Source: Solen grandis
Lineage: Eukaryota; Mollusca; Bivalvia; Adapedonta; Solenidae
NCBI GenBank assembly: GCA_021229015.1
Contig: CM037788.1
Coordinates: 47,407,520-47,471,519, forward strand
Reading direction: 5' to 3'
Length of the DNA stretch: 64,000 nt
Shown one piece after another: positions 14,401 to 25,012 of this stretch; positions within the stretch are counted from its first letter, which is position 1; every line of letters starts with the position of its first letter. The notes beneath the pieces were generated by a model. It was not told where the DNA came from and ran no database searches. It saw nothing but the letters and a program-made list of their open reading frames with translations. The position numbers and the translations under genes were made by a program.

Positions 14401-17400
14401 CCAATTTCCACCTCCGACTCTAGTGTCCATGTATGTGTCAGGTGGAGGTAGCCTCTGAGACTCGAGGTTCTCGTCATTAACATGCTAACTCATACATATT
14501 CAGCACGTACCCAAATGTCGTCATGCAAATACCTATGCCACGCCGCCTTTTGTTTAGCTTAAACCCCCAAAAAGCGAGAGAAAATCCGAACGCACCAAAA
14601 ACAATTTGGTTAGAATTGGACAATTGGTAATTATATCCAAGAAATATATTTAAACATGTTTTTTGGCGGCATGCTTGGTCAAAAGCTGTACCGTAAGATC
14701 GTAATTATTTATAACAAACAGACTGTATTTCTAATTTTGCAGTTTTATGTCCAGAAATAAATAAACCAGTCCAAAGCATTAGCTAATGTGAAATACTGAC
14801 TTGAAGCAGGTGTGCTTCGAAATAAATCTCTGATCATTTCTGATTGGTCGAAATCCGGAGAAAAAGCTAGGTCAATAACAAAGGCATACAGCTGCTGCCG
14901 AAAAATGTACTAAGGCAGTATTTACCATACCCATGACATGAACATTCCATTCACAAACCAGGGGTGTAGCCAGTTTTTAGCTCACCTGAGCACAAAGTGC
15001 TCAAGGTGAGCTTTTGTGATCGCCCTTCGTCCGGCGTCGTCCGTCGTGCGTCGTCCGTCGTCAACAATTTGCTTTTAACGACATCTCCTCTGAAACCGCT
15101 GGACAAAATTTAATGAAACTTGGCAGGAATGTTCCTTGGGTGAGGTTCTACAAAAGTTGCTAAAATAAAGTTGATCCATGAAGAACTCTGGTTGCCATGG
15201 CAACAAAAAGAAAAATAATTTGAAAACTTTAAAAATCATCTCCTTCAAAACTACTGGCTAGATTTCAAAATAATTTGGTACAGATGTTCCTTGGGTCAAC
15301 CTCTACCAAAGTTGCTAAAATTATTCCGATTCGTAAAAAAACATGGCCGCCAGGGGCGGGGCTTATTCGCCTTAAATGTATATGGAGAAACCTTTAAACA
15401 ACATCTCCTCTGAAACCACTGGACAGAATTTGATTAAACTTGGCAGGGATGATCCTTGGGTCAACCTTCACAAAAGTTGCTAAAATAAACTTGATCCATG
15501 TAGAACTCTGGTTGCCATGGCAACAAAAAGGGAAAAAAATGAAAACTTTAAAAATCATCTTCTTCAAAACTCCTGGCCAGATTTTAAAATAAATTGGTAC
15601 AGATGTTCCTTGGGTCAACCTCTACCAAAGTTGCTAAAATTACTCCGATCCGTAAAAAAACATGGCCGCCTGGGGCGGGGCTTATTTGCCTTATATGTAT
15701 ATAGAGAAACCTTTAAACAACATCTCTGAAACCACTGGACAGAATTTGATTAAACTTGGCAGGGATGATCCTTGGGTCAACCTTCACAAAAGTTGCTAAA
15801 ATAAACTTGATCCATGTAGAACTCTGGTTGCCATTGCAACAAACAAAAAAAGAAGAAAACTTTAAAAATCATCTTCTTCAAAACTACTGGCCAGATTTTA
15901 AAATAAATTGGTACAGATGTTCCATGGGCCAACCTCTACCAAAGTTGCTAAAATTATTCCGATCCGTAAAAAAACATGGCCGCCAGGGGCGGAGCTTATT
16001 TGCCTTATATGTATATAGGGAAACCTTTAAACAATATCTCCTCTGAAACCACCGGACAGAATTTGATTTAATTTGGCAGGTATGATCCTTGGGTCAACCT
16101 TCACAAAAGTTGCTAAAATAAACTTGATCCATGTAGAACTCTGGTTGCCATGGCAACAAAAAGAAAAAAAATATGAAAACTTTAAAAATCATCTTCTTCA
16201 AAACTACTGGCCAGATTTTAAAATAAATTGGTACAGATGTTCCTTGGGTCAACCTCTACCAAAGTTGCTAAAAAATTTCCAATCCGTAAAAAACATGGCC
16301 GCCAGGGGCGGGGCTTATTTGCCTTATATGTATATAGGGAAAACTTTAATCAACATTTCCTCTGAAACCACTGGACAGAATTTGATTTAATTTGGCAGGA
16401 ATGATCCTTGGGTCAACCTTCACAAAAGTTGCTAAAATAAACTTGATCCATATAGAACTCTGGTTGCCATGGCAACAAAAAGAAAAAAAATACGAAAACT
16501 TTAAAAATCATCTTCTTCAAAACTACTGGCCAGATTTTAAAATAAATTGGTACAGATGTTCCTTGGGTCAACCTATTTATCTCAGGTGAGCGGTTTAGGG
16601 CCATCATGGGCCTCTTGTTTTTTAGCTCACCTGAGCACAACGTGATCATGGTGAGCTATTGTGATCGCCTTTTGTCCGTCGTCCGTGCGTGCGTGTGTCC
16701 GTCCGTCGTCAACAATTTGCTTTAAACAACATCTCCTCATAAACCGCTGAAGGGATTTTGACCAAACTTCACAGGAATCATCCTTATGATGCCCTCTATC
16801 AAAGTTGTACAAATTATTCAGATTGGTTGAAAAAGTAGGTCACAGGAGCTAAAAATAGATTTTAAAAATGCAAACTTTGAAAATCTTCTTCTGCAAAACT
16901 GCAAGGCCTAGAGCTTAGATATTTGGTATGTAGCATCATCTTATGGGCCATTACCAAGATTGTACAAATCATAGCCCTACAGTGATAAATGCCCCCGCAC
17001 CAGGGGTCACTTGTTTTACATAGAGTTATATAGGAAAATCTTTAAAAATCTTCTTCTATGAATCCATTACTCCTAGAGCTTAGATATTTGTATGTAGCAT
17101 CATCTAATGGTTCATTACCAAGATTGTTCAAATCATAGCCCTACGGTGATAAATGCCCCCACATCAGGGGTCACTTGTTTTACATAGAGTTATATAGGAA
17201 AATGTTTAAAAATCTTCTTCTATGAATCCATAAGGCCTAGAGCTTAGATATTTGGTATGTAGCATCATCTTATGGTTCATTACCAAGATTGTACAAATCA
17301 TGACCCTATGGTAATAAAAGCCCCCGCACCATGGGTCACTTGTTTTACATAGAGTTATATAGGAAAATGTTTAAAAATCTTCTTCTATGAATCCATTAGG

Positions 17401-20400
17401 CCTAGAGCTTAGATATTTGGTATGTAGCATCATCTAAAGGTTCATTACCAAGATTGTTCAAATCATAGCCCTATGGTGATAAATGCCCCCGCAATAGGGG
17501 TCACTTGTTTTACATAGATTTATATAGGAAAATCTTTAAAAATCTTCTTCTATGAATCCATAAGGCCTAGAGCTTAGATATTTGGTATGTAGCATCATCT
17601 AATGGTTCATTACCAAGATTGTTCAAATCATGACCCTATGGTGATAAATGCCCCCACACCAGGGGTCACTTGTTTTACATAGAGTTATATAGGAAAATCT
17701 TTAAAAATCTTCTTCTATGAATCCATAAGGCCTAGATATTAGATATTTGGTATGTAGCATCATCTTAAGGTTCATTACCAAGATTGTTCAAATCATGACC
17801 TTATGGTGATAAATGCCCCCGCACCAGGGGTCACTTGTTTTACATAGAGTAATATAGGAAAATCTATAGGAAAATCTTTAAAAAAATCTTCTTCTATGAA
17901 TCCATAAGGCCTAGAGCTTAGATTTTTGGTATGTAGTATCATCTAATGGTTCATTATCAAGATTTCCAAAATGGTGGCCCTTTGGAGATAAATGACCCCG
18001 CACTAAGTCTTCTCCTCTGAAACCATAAGGCCCAGTGCTTATATATTTGGTGTATAATATTGTCAGGGCTAAAATGTTTAAGATTGAGTTATATCAGAAT
18101 TCTTGTCTGTTTAAAAACCTTGTAATCAGTTGTAGCAATGGTACTCAGGTGAGCGTTTCAGGGCCATCATGGCCCTCTTGTTTAACTTATAGACACATAT
18201 AAAAGGTTCCAAGGGTCGGTTAGGGGGTCCTGGGGCAAAGTCCCCTAGAAGCCAGGATGCGCGTCACAAAATATCCTCTTCAAGTTTTTATAAGCTCACC
18301 TGAGCACAACGTGCTCATGGTGAGCTTTTGTGATGGCCTTTTGTCCGGCGTCCATCGTCCGTCCGTCCGTCCGTGCGTGCGTCTTGCGTCAACTTTTCCT
18401 TTAAACAACTTCTTCTCCTAAACCACTGGATGGATTTTGACCAAACTTCACAGGAATCATCCTTATCATGACCTCTATCAAAGTTGAATAAGTAGGTCAC
18501 AGGAGCTAAAAATAGATTTTAAAAATGAAAATTTAAAAAATCTTCTTCTCCGAAACCACAAAGCCTAGCCTTTTGATTTTTGGTATGTAGTATGATCTTA
18601 TGACTCTCTACCAAGATTGTACAAATTATGACCCTGGGGTCAAAATTGGCCCCGCCCCAGGGGTCACTTGATTTCACATAGGCTAATATAGGAAAAACTT
18701 GAAAAAATCTTCTTCTCCGAAACCACAAGGCCTAGCCTTTTGATTTTTGGTATGTAGCATGATCTTATGACTCTCTACCAAGATTGTTCAAATTATGACC
18801 CTGGGGTCAAAATTGGCCCCGCCCCAGGGGTCACTTGATTTAACATAGGCTAATATAGAAAAAATCTTGAAAAATCTTCTTCTCAGAAACCACAAAGCAT
18901 GGAGTTTAGATATTTGGTATGTAGCATGGTCTTATGACTCTCTACCAAGATTGTTCAAATTATGACCCTGGGGTCAAAATTGGCCCTGCCCCAGGGGTCA
19001 CTTGATTTCACATAGGCTCATATAGGAAAAAAACTTGAAAAATCTTCTTCTCAGAAACCACAAGGCATAGAGTTAAGATATTTGGTGTGTAGCATTGTCT
19101 ATTTGATCTCTACCAAGATTGTTCAAATTATGACCCTGGGGTCAAAATTGGCCCCGCCCCAGGGGTCACTTGATTTAACATAGGCTTATAGGAAAAAAAA
19201 CTTGAAAAATCTTCTTCTCAGACACCACAAAGCATAGAGTTTAGATATTTGGTGTGCAGCATTGTCTAGTAGATCACAACCAAGTTTGTTCAAATCATGG
19301 CCCTGGGATCAAATTTGGCCCCACCAAGAGGTCACCTGATTTTACATAGGCTAATATAGAAAAAAACTTGAAAAATCTTCTTCTCTGAAACCACAAGGCC
19401 TAGCCTTTTGATTTTTAGCTCACATGAGCACAACGTGCTCAAGGTGAGCTTTTCTGATCGCCTTTTGTCCGGCGTCCGTCGTCCGTCGTCCGTGCGTCCG
19501 TGCGTCCGTCCGTGCGTCCGGCGTCAACAATTGCTTCAAACAACATCTCCTCCTAAACGGCTTGGCCAATTTGAAAAATATTTTGCAGGAATGTTCCTTG
19601 GATGAAGCTCTACTAAAGTTGTATAAATGGTTCTGGTCCATTGCATAATTAGGTCACAGGAGCTAAAAATAGATTTTAAAAATGCAAACTTTGAAAATCT
19701 TCTTCTGCAAAACTGCAAGGCCTAGAGCTTAGATATTTGGTATGTAGCATCATCTTATGGGCCACTACCAAGATTGTATAAATCATAGCCCTATGGTGAT
19801 AAATGACCCCGCACCAGGGGTCACTTGTTTTACATAGAGTTATATAGAAAAATATCAAAAAATCTTCTTCTATGAATCCATAAGGCCTAGAGCTTAGATA
19901 TTTGGTATGTAGCATCATCTTATGGGCCACTACCAAGATTGTACAAATCATAGCCCTATGGTGATAAATGACCCCGCACCAGGGGTCACTTGTTTTACAT
20001 AGAGTTATATAGGAAAATCTTAAAAAATCTTCTTCTATGAATCCATAAGGCCTAGAGCTTAGATATTTGGTATGAAGCATCATCTTATGGGCCACTACCA
20101 AGATTGTACAAATCATAGCCCTATGGTGATAAATGACCCCGCACCAGGGGTCACTTGTTTTACATAGAGTTATATAGGAAAATCTTAAAAAATCTTCTTC
20201 TATGAATCCATAAGGCCTAGAGCTTAGATATTTGGTATGTAGCATCATCTTATGGGCCACTACCAAGATTGTACAAATCATAGCCCAATGGTGATAAATG
20301 ACCCCACACCAGGGGTCACTTGTTTTACAAAGAGTTAAATAGGAAAATCTTAAAAAATCTTCTTCTATGAATCAATAAGGCCTAGAGCTAAGATTTTTGG

Positions 20401-23400
20401 TATGTAGTAGCATCTAATGGTTCATTACAAAGATTTTCAAAGTCTTGGCCCTACGGTGATAAATGACCCTGCGCCCAAGTCTTCTCTGAAACCATATGGC
20501 CCATTGCTTAGATATTTGGTGTGTAGTATTGTCAGGGGTAAAATGTTTTAGATTAAGTTATATCAGAATCCTTGTCTGTTTAAAAACCTTGACATCAGTT
20601 GAAGCAATGGTACTCAGGTGAGCGATTCAGGGCCATCATGGCCCTCTTGTTAATATGTAGTATGATCTTATGACTCTCTACCAAGATTGTTCAAATTATG
20701 ACCCTGGGGTCAAAATTGGCCCCGCCCCAGGGGTCACTTGATTTAACATAGGCTAATAGGAAAAAAAACTTGAAAAATCTTCTTCTCAGACACCACAAAG
20801 CATAGAGTTTAGATATTTGGTGTGCAGCATTGTCTAGTAGATCACAACCAAGTTTGTTCAAATCATGGCCCTGGGATCAAATTTGGCCCCACCAAGAGGT
20901 CACCTGATTTTACATAGGCTAATATAGAAAAAAACTTGAAAAATCTTCTTCTCTGAAACCACAAGGCCTAGCCTTTTGATTTTTAGCTCACCTGAGCACA
21001 ACGTGCTCATGGTGAGCTATTGTGATCGCCTTTTGTCCGTCGTCCGTCGTCCGTGCGTGCGTCCGTCGTCAACAATTTGCTTTAAACAACATCTCCTCAT
21101 GAACCGCTGAAGGGATTTTGACCAAACTTCACAGGAATCATCCTTATGATGCCCTCTATCAAAGTTGTACAAATTATTCAGATTGGTTGAAAAAGTAGGT
21201 CACAGGAGCTAAAAATAGATTTTAAAAATGCAAACTTTGAAAATCTTCTTCTGCAAAACTGCAAGGCCTAGAGCTTAGATATTTGGTATGTAGCATCATC
21301 TTATGGGCCATTACCAAGATTGTACAAATCATAGCCCTACGGTGATAAATGACCCCGCACCAGGGGTCACTTGTTTTACATAGAGTTATATAGGAAAATC
21401 TTTAAAAATCTTCTACTATGAATCCATTAGGCCTAGAGCTTAGATATTTGGTATGTAGCATCATCTAATGGTTCATTACCAAGATTGTTCAAATCATAGC
21501 CCTACGGTGATAAATGACCCCGCACCATGGGTCACTTGTTTAACATAGATTTATATAGGAAAAACTTTAAAAATCTTCTTCTATGAATCCATAAGGCCTA
21601 GAGCTTAGATATTTCATATGTAGCATCATCTAATGGTTCATTACCAAGATTGTTCAAATCATAGCCAAACGGTGATAAATGCCCCCGCAATAGGGGTCAC
21701 TTGTTTTACATAGAGTTATATAGGAAAAGCTTTAAAAATCTTCTTCTATGAATCCATAAGGCCTAGAGATTAGATATTTGGTATGTAGCATCATCTTATG
21801 GTTCATTACCAAGATTGTACAAATCATAGCCCTACGGTGATAAATGCCCCCGCACCAGGGGTCACTTGTTTTACATAGAGTTATATAGGAAAATCTTTAA
21901 AAATCTTCTTCTATGAATCCATTAGGCCTAGAGCTTAGATATTTCCTATGTAGCATCATCTTATGGTTCATTACCAAGATTGTACAAATCATAGCCCTAT
22001 GGTGATAAATGACCCCGCACCAGGGGTCACTTGTTTTACATAGAGTTATATAGGAAAATCTTTAAAAATCTTCTTCTATGAATCCATAAGGCCTAGAGAT
22101 AAGATATTTGGTATGTAGCATCATCTAATGGTTCATTATCAAGATTTTCAAAATGGTGGCCCTTTGGAGATAAATGCCCCCGCACTAAGTCTTCTCCTCT
22201 GAAACCATAAGGCCCAGTGCTTATATATTTGGTGTGTAGTATTGTCAGGGCTAAAATGTTTAAGATTGAGTTATATCAGAATTCTTGTCTGTTTAAAAAC
22301 CTTGTAATCAGTTGTAGCAATGGTACTCAGGTGAGCGATCCAGGGCCATCATGGCCCTCTTGTTAATATGTAGTATGATCTTATGACTCTCTACCAAGAT
22401 TGTTCAAATTATGACCCTGGGGTCAAAATTGGCCCCACCCCAGGGGTCACTTGATTTAACATAGGCTAATAGGAAAAAAACTTGAAAAATCTTCTTCTCA
22501 GACACCACAAAGCATAGAGTTTAGATATTTGGTGTGCAGCATTGTCTAGTAGATCACAACCAAGTTTGTTCAAATCATGACGCTGCGGTCAAAATTGGCC
22601 CCGTTCCAGGGATCACTTGATTTTACATAGACTTATATTGGGAAAAAAACTAGAAAAAAATTCAAGGTCTGGAGTTTATATATTTTGTATGTAACATGTG
22701 CTAATAGACCTCTACCAAGTAGAGTGTGGTAGTGTGTGGCATTGTCTAGTCGATTCTTACCAACATTATTCAAATCATGACCCTGGGGTCAAAATTGGCT
22801 CTGCACCAGGGGTCACTTGATTTTACATAGCCTAATGATACCAGGTGAGCGATCCAGGGCCATCATGGCCCTCTTGTTGCATTTTAGAGACTTTTGAAAA
22901 TGTTATTTTCTTGACTAATTTGTAGGCCCGGGCTTACAGGGTCTTATGGTAGGTACACCACTGCTTACATTCATTATAAAAACATTATTTAGTTGGCGGT
23001 AAGCACTCTGTGGAACCTCATGTTAGTTTACATTCATATTAGGTCTAAATATAGGATGGAATATAGGTTAACTTAAGTTTGAACCTGAAGAATTGAACTG
23101 TGATTTGAAAGGACATGTGAGAAATCTTTTTTTCTTCTTTATTTACTTAAGAAATTTATTGTTTATTTTTGCTTTTCTAGCAAGCAAATTATTTTGCTAA
23201 TCTGGCCGCATTTAAATTCGAACATTCATTCTTAATCACTGGTTCCACGATTCCCTGAAAAAAAAAAGATATTCCTTTTCCTTCGATCATTTCGTAAGCT
23301 GACGTCATTTCCGGTTTTAGGGATATCTACCAATCAATTGTTTTTTCTGAATATACTGACTTTGACAGATTGCTTTTCCCATACTTAATATTTGTAATGA

Positions 23401-25012
23401 TAGTTTTTCATCGAATCGTTATAACTAAAATCGATGATGGGTATTTTAAATAAAGAAAATGTTTCAAAGCGTGCTTGTTCTAACACCATCTTAGTCTTAA
23501 CTGCTTGTTTTATATATACACACGAGTAGAAATTAGACTATATGACATGTAGATTAGAAAACAAAGATAAATATATCCAAGAACACCTTTGTACAAATAC
23601 CAATACTGATCATATATTGAACCAAGTTCCTCACAGCTAAAGTCCTGCATTTGTTGCAGCCATTTATAGCTCAGTGAATCATTCAGTTATTAAATTGTAA
23701 ATCATTGATAACATAATGTTGCACTATTATTTCTATATTTTATAAAGTTTTATGTAAGTAATTGTCTTACTTTTCGATATTTACTCTGGCTCTTCTGTAT
23801 ATAGTAGGCTTCATGGCCTGTCATGTAATGAACTCAAGTTCAATCACTCTATGTGCAGAGCTTAACTATTTATCACCATGTGACTTTCTTTTATTTGAAA
23901 CCAGCGACTTAATTCAATCACTAAAACTCTATTGTCTGAAAGGTATGCTCATTATAATTGAAAGGTATTCTCATAATAATGTTTGACATCAATTAAATGA
24001 ATTTGCCTTCTCTTTGCAATTGTTTTACGTAGACGCGGATGAAAATAAAAGCCTAATAATAATAATGATAATAATAATAATCATCATCATCATCACCGCC
24101 AACTTTGTAATCATAATGACCACCAACATCGTCATAAACATCGTCATAAATCACCAACATCGTCATAGATCACAAACATCGTCATAGATCACCAACATCG
24201 TCATAAATCACCAACATCGTCATAGATCACAAACATCGTCATAGATCACCAACATCGTCATAAATCACCAACATCGTCATAAATCACCAACATCGTCAAA
24301 AACATCGTCATAAATCACCAACATCGTCATAGATCACAAACATCGTCGTAAACATCGTCATAAATCACCAACATCGTCATAGATCTCCAACATCGTCATA
24401 GATCACCAACATCGGCATAAATCACCAACATCGTCATAGATCACCAACATCGTCATAAACATCGTCATAAATCACTAACATCGTCATAGATCACCACCAT
24501 CATCATAAAGCACCACTATCATCAAAGATCACCAACAACGTCATAAATCACCAGCATCATCATAAATCACTACCATAAATCATCACCATCACCATAAATC
24601 ACCACATCAAACCCCTTAAAATCACCACGATCATCATAAATCATCACCATCATAAATCATCACCATCACCATAACCACCATCAACAACATAATCACATTA
24701 TCATCATTACTACCACATCATCATAATAACCACCACAGCATCATCATCTTCATCATCATCATCATCATAATCACCAGCGAATTCTGTAAACAAAGGTGTT
24801 TTTCAGGTGCTGTATACCAGGAGACCGGAAACTATGACGCGTCATTCTACCTTGGTGGCGCTCTATTCTTGATCGGAACGATTCTTCACTTCGTTCTGTT
24901 TCTTCCATGCTTCAAATCAAAAGAGGACACCTTAGTAATTGAAGCCCCGGAGGGTCGGGAACTCGATGTTCTGAAAGAGGAACCAGAAAAACCGATACCT
25001 GTAGAATTATAG
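2120..25012 (+). CDS. SLC16/monocarboxylate transporter-like protein, spliced gene (whole coding span)
   Basis: Spliced CDS: 2120-2417, 3668-3811, 6983-8326, 9186-9365, then either 12001-12126 or 14268-14393, then 24807-25012; 765 aa with one alternative exon. All junctions are GT-AG and phase 1. The family is shown by DGGWGW (residues 42-47) at the start of TM1, the [12 protein letters not shown] stretch (164-175) at TM5, an Arg in TM8 (about 603) and the DLLG...LTNAFG block of TM10. Members are 12-TM plasma-membrane transporters of the major facilitator superfamily, moving monocarboxylates, aromatic amino acids, thyroid hormone or creatine; the substrate here cannot be told. The loop between TM6 and TM7 is about 310 residues, Ser/Lys-rich, far longer than in mammalian MCT1. 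An in-frame TAA at 2102-2104 lies just upstream of the ATG. Vertebrate orthology is unresolved, so no symbol is given. Confidence 0.93.
2418..6982 (+). other. MCT-like introns 1 and 2
   Basis: Intron 1 (2418-3667) and intron 2 (3812-6982) around the 144-nt exon. AT-rich, with a short A-rich run near 4585-4605 and a (GA)n microsatellite at about 6510-6539. No further exon or recognisable transposon was seen; the small open frames (4902-5117, 6132-6317) show no codon structure or family signature. Confidence 0.5.
3668..3811 (+). CDS. MCT-like exon 2: TM2-TM4
   Basis: 144 nt, codons 100-147. Acceptor TTTCCAG at 3661-3667, donor GTAAGT at 3812. Reads [20 protein letters not shown], the loop between TM2 and TM3 with the N-x-(F/Y)-G-x-R pattern usual in MCTs, then hydrophobic TM3 and entry to TM4. 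Phase 1 at both ends, so length is a multiple of three. Confidence 0.92.
6983..8326 (+). CDS. MCT-like exon 3: TM4-TM7 with very long cytoplasmic loop
   Basis: 1344 nt, codons 148-595. It starts [20 protein letters not shown] (TM4/TM5), continues with the [17 protein letters not shown] half-motif and TM6, leaves the membrane at RPLEP (223-227), and re-enters at TM7 (about 547-575). The intervening ~310 residues are hydrophilic: a Lys/Arg cluster ([10 protein letters not shown]), a predicted helical [12 protein letters not shown] stretch and many Ser-Pro and Ser/Thr clusters ([12 protein letters not shown]), compatible with regulatory phosphorylation. Acceptor TTTTTAG ends at 6982; donor GTAAGC at 8327. 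The open frame runs on to 8388 only by reading into the intron. Confidence 0.92.
8570..8730 (-). mobile_element. Diverged tRNA-derived SINE (MetaSINE-like) copy
   Basis: On the minus strand it has a B-box-like TATCGAGACCC, then a GGTTCAAC..GGTGCCTC core and a terminal TAGCTGGATGTC motif. The same order (GGTTCAACCCGGATGCCTC, TAGCTGGACGTCGC) occurs in the young copy at 62619-62870. Diverged, boundaries approximate. The 74-aa open frame here (8599-8823) is SINE sequence, not a gene. Confidence 0.55.
9186..9365 (+). CDS. MCT-like exon 4: TM8-TM9
   Basis: 180 nt, codons 596-655. Acceptor TTGCTGCAG ends at 9185; donor GTAGGG at 9366. Reads [20 protein letters not shown], the TM8 element containing the Arg that in characterised MCTs takes part in substrate/proton coupling (equivalence inferred by pattern), then TM9 ([17 protein letters not shown]) and the start of TM10 ([12 protein letters not shown]). 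Phase 1 at both ends. Confidence 0.92.
10727..11327 (+). mobile_element. Hairpin-started element with ~150-bp tandem core
   Basis: Begins TTAGTCCCCTACCGG, immediately folding on itself with CCGGAGGGGACT, then a (GTCC)n-rich stretch, then three ~150-bp tandem units (GATGAAACTTGG at 10861, 11012 and 11161), and ends CCGGTAGGGGACTTT, the inverse of the start. Non-autonomous, no coding capacity. The design (end hairpin, CCGT/CCGTC-rich stretch, tandem core) matches the larger elements at 14977-22878 although the ends differ. Confidence 0.7.
12001..12126 (+). CDS. MCT-like exon 5a: alternative TM10 exon, copy A
   Basis: 126 nt, 42 codons, phase 1 at both ends. Acceptor TTTTTTTCAG ends at 12000; donor GTGAGC at 12127. 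The peptide contains [20 protein letters not shown] and ends in [13 protein letters not shown], the MCT TM10 block. It is homologous to exon 5b at 14268-14393: identical length, phase and position in the protein, about 27 of 42 residues identical. Exon 4 and exon 6 join to either copy in frame. Confidence 0.88.
12755..13390 (+). mobile_element. Decayed hairpin-ended element (AGCTCACC family relative)
   Basis: Has the family's GTCCGTCGTCCGTCGTGCGTC stretch (read in parts at 12782-12802), two to three degraded repeats around AAACCGCTGAG, a GATGGCCGC motif twice, and the diagnostic 3' end GGTGAGCGTTT followed by a GGGCC...GGCCC hairpin and CTCTTGTTT near 13355-13388. The 5' hairpin is not recognisable, so the left limit is approximate. 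Confidence 0.6.
14268..14393 (+). CDS. MCT-like exon 5b: alternative TM10 exon, copy B
   Basis: 126 nt, 42 codons, phase 1 at both ends. Acceptor CTGTTTTCAG ends at 14267; donor GTAAAC at 14394. Reads [20 protein letters not shown] and ends [13 protein letters not shown]. It differs from exon 5a mainly on the hydrophobic faces (II/VL, MTLA/LSMG, VSST/IAGI) and by E to G in the loop (GIEKL/GLGKL), while [15 protein letters not shown] and VGPP are kept. Selection appears to have held both copies open. Including both would stay in frame and add a second TM10. Confidence 0.88.
14977..16620 (+). mobile_element. Hairpin-ended non-autonomous element, copy 1 (GGTTGCCATGG core)
   Basis: 5' end TTAGCTCACCTGAGC forms a hairpin with GTGCTCAAGGTGAGCT; a CGTCCGTCGTGCGTC stretch follows. 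The core is about four and a half ~317-bp units (GGTTGCCATGGCAAC near 15190, 15507, 15825, 16145, 16460), each a dimer of two related ~158-bp halves. The 3' end is CAGGTGAGCGG, a GGGCCATCATGGGCC palindrome, then CTCTTGTT. The structure recalls bivalve pearl/DINE-like Helentron derivatives; that assignment is from memory. Open frames inside (15517-16590) are repeat-borne. Confidence 0.8.
16622..18183 (+). mobile_element. Hairpin-ended non-autonomous element, copy 2 (~165-bp core)
   Basis: Starts directly after copy 1 with TTAGCTCACCTGAGCAC and ends GGTACTCAGGTGAGCG...GGGCCATCATGGCCCTCTTG. The core holds about seven ~165-bp tandem units, each with GGGGTCACTTGTTTTACAT and TAGATATTTGGTATGTAGCA. 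Same 3' end as copies 3-5. No open frame of interest. Confidence 0.8.
19415..20651 (+). mobile_element. Nested hairpin-ended element, copy 4
   Basis: TTAGCTCACATGAGCAC start, GTACTCAGGTGAGCGATTC...CCCTCTTGTT end, inserted in copy 3. Core of ~165-bp units: GGGGTCACTTGTT begins at 19817, 19982, 20147 and 20312, exactly 165 apart. Because 165 is a multiple of three, the minus strand gives a 201-aa repetitive open frame (19676-20281), which is an artefact. Confidence 0.75.
20983..22364 (+). mobile_element. Nested hairpin-ended element, copy 5
   Basis: TTAGCTCACCTGAGCAC start and GGTGAGCGATCC...CCCTCTTGTT end, inserted in the second duplicate of the copy 3 core. Its body, beginning CATGGTGAGCTATTGTGATC, is closer to copy 2 (16622-18183) than to the neighbouring copy 4. 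Confidence 0.75.
22879..24049 (+). other. Unique-looking part of the last MCT-like intron
   Basis: AT-rich sequence with no exon recognised. A TGACGTCA box followed by TTCCGG lies at 23300-23313. The 74-aa open frame at 23762-23986 has no family features. Confidence 0.4.
24050..24780 (+). repeat. ATCACCAACATCGTCATA minisatellite
   Basis: Starts as (AAT/ATC)n then a tandem array of a ~19-bp unit (ATAAATCACCAACATCGTC with A/G variants and occasional short units) and degenerates into (ATC)n. It ends only about 25 bp before the acceptor of the last MCT-like exon. Confidence 0.85.
24807..25012 (+). CDS. MCT-like last exon: TM11-TM12, C-tail, stop
   Basis: Completes codon 698 and gives 67 more residues, then TAG at 25010-25012. 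Acceptor TGTTTTTCAG ends at 24806. [20 protein letters not shown] is the TM11-TM12 loop and start of TM12 typical of MCTs (Y..T..Y..(S/A)F), then a short acidic/basic tail ending IPVEL, which fits a class II PDZ ligand only weakly. A 700-bp minisatellite lies immediately before its acceptor. Confidence 0.9.

Larger units (their letters stand above)
18291..22878 (+). mobile_element. Hairpin-ended element copy 3, host of two nested copies
   Basis: Opens at 18291 with TAAGCTCACCTGAGCAC and closes with CCAGGTGAGCG...GGGCCATCATGGCCCTCTTGTT at 22878. Its own core uses ~170-bp units with GACCCTGGGGTCAAAATTGG. This core is interrupted twice, at 19415-20651 and 20983-22364, by complete elements of the same superfamily, each inserted after the same CCTAGCCTTTTGATTTTT sequence and followed by the same AATATGTAGTATGATC sequence. 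Confidence 0.7.

Noticed and set aside
19676..20281. 201-aa minus-strand open frame with 55-residue repeats
   Set aside because: It is a translation of the exact 165-bp tandem core of a non-autonomous element; period divisible by three keeps it open.
24050..24780. Regularly spaced repeats considered as a CRISPR-like array
   Set aside because: No unique spacers; a simple eukaryotic minisatellite in an intron.
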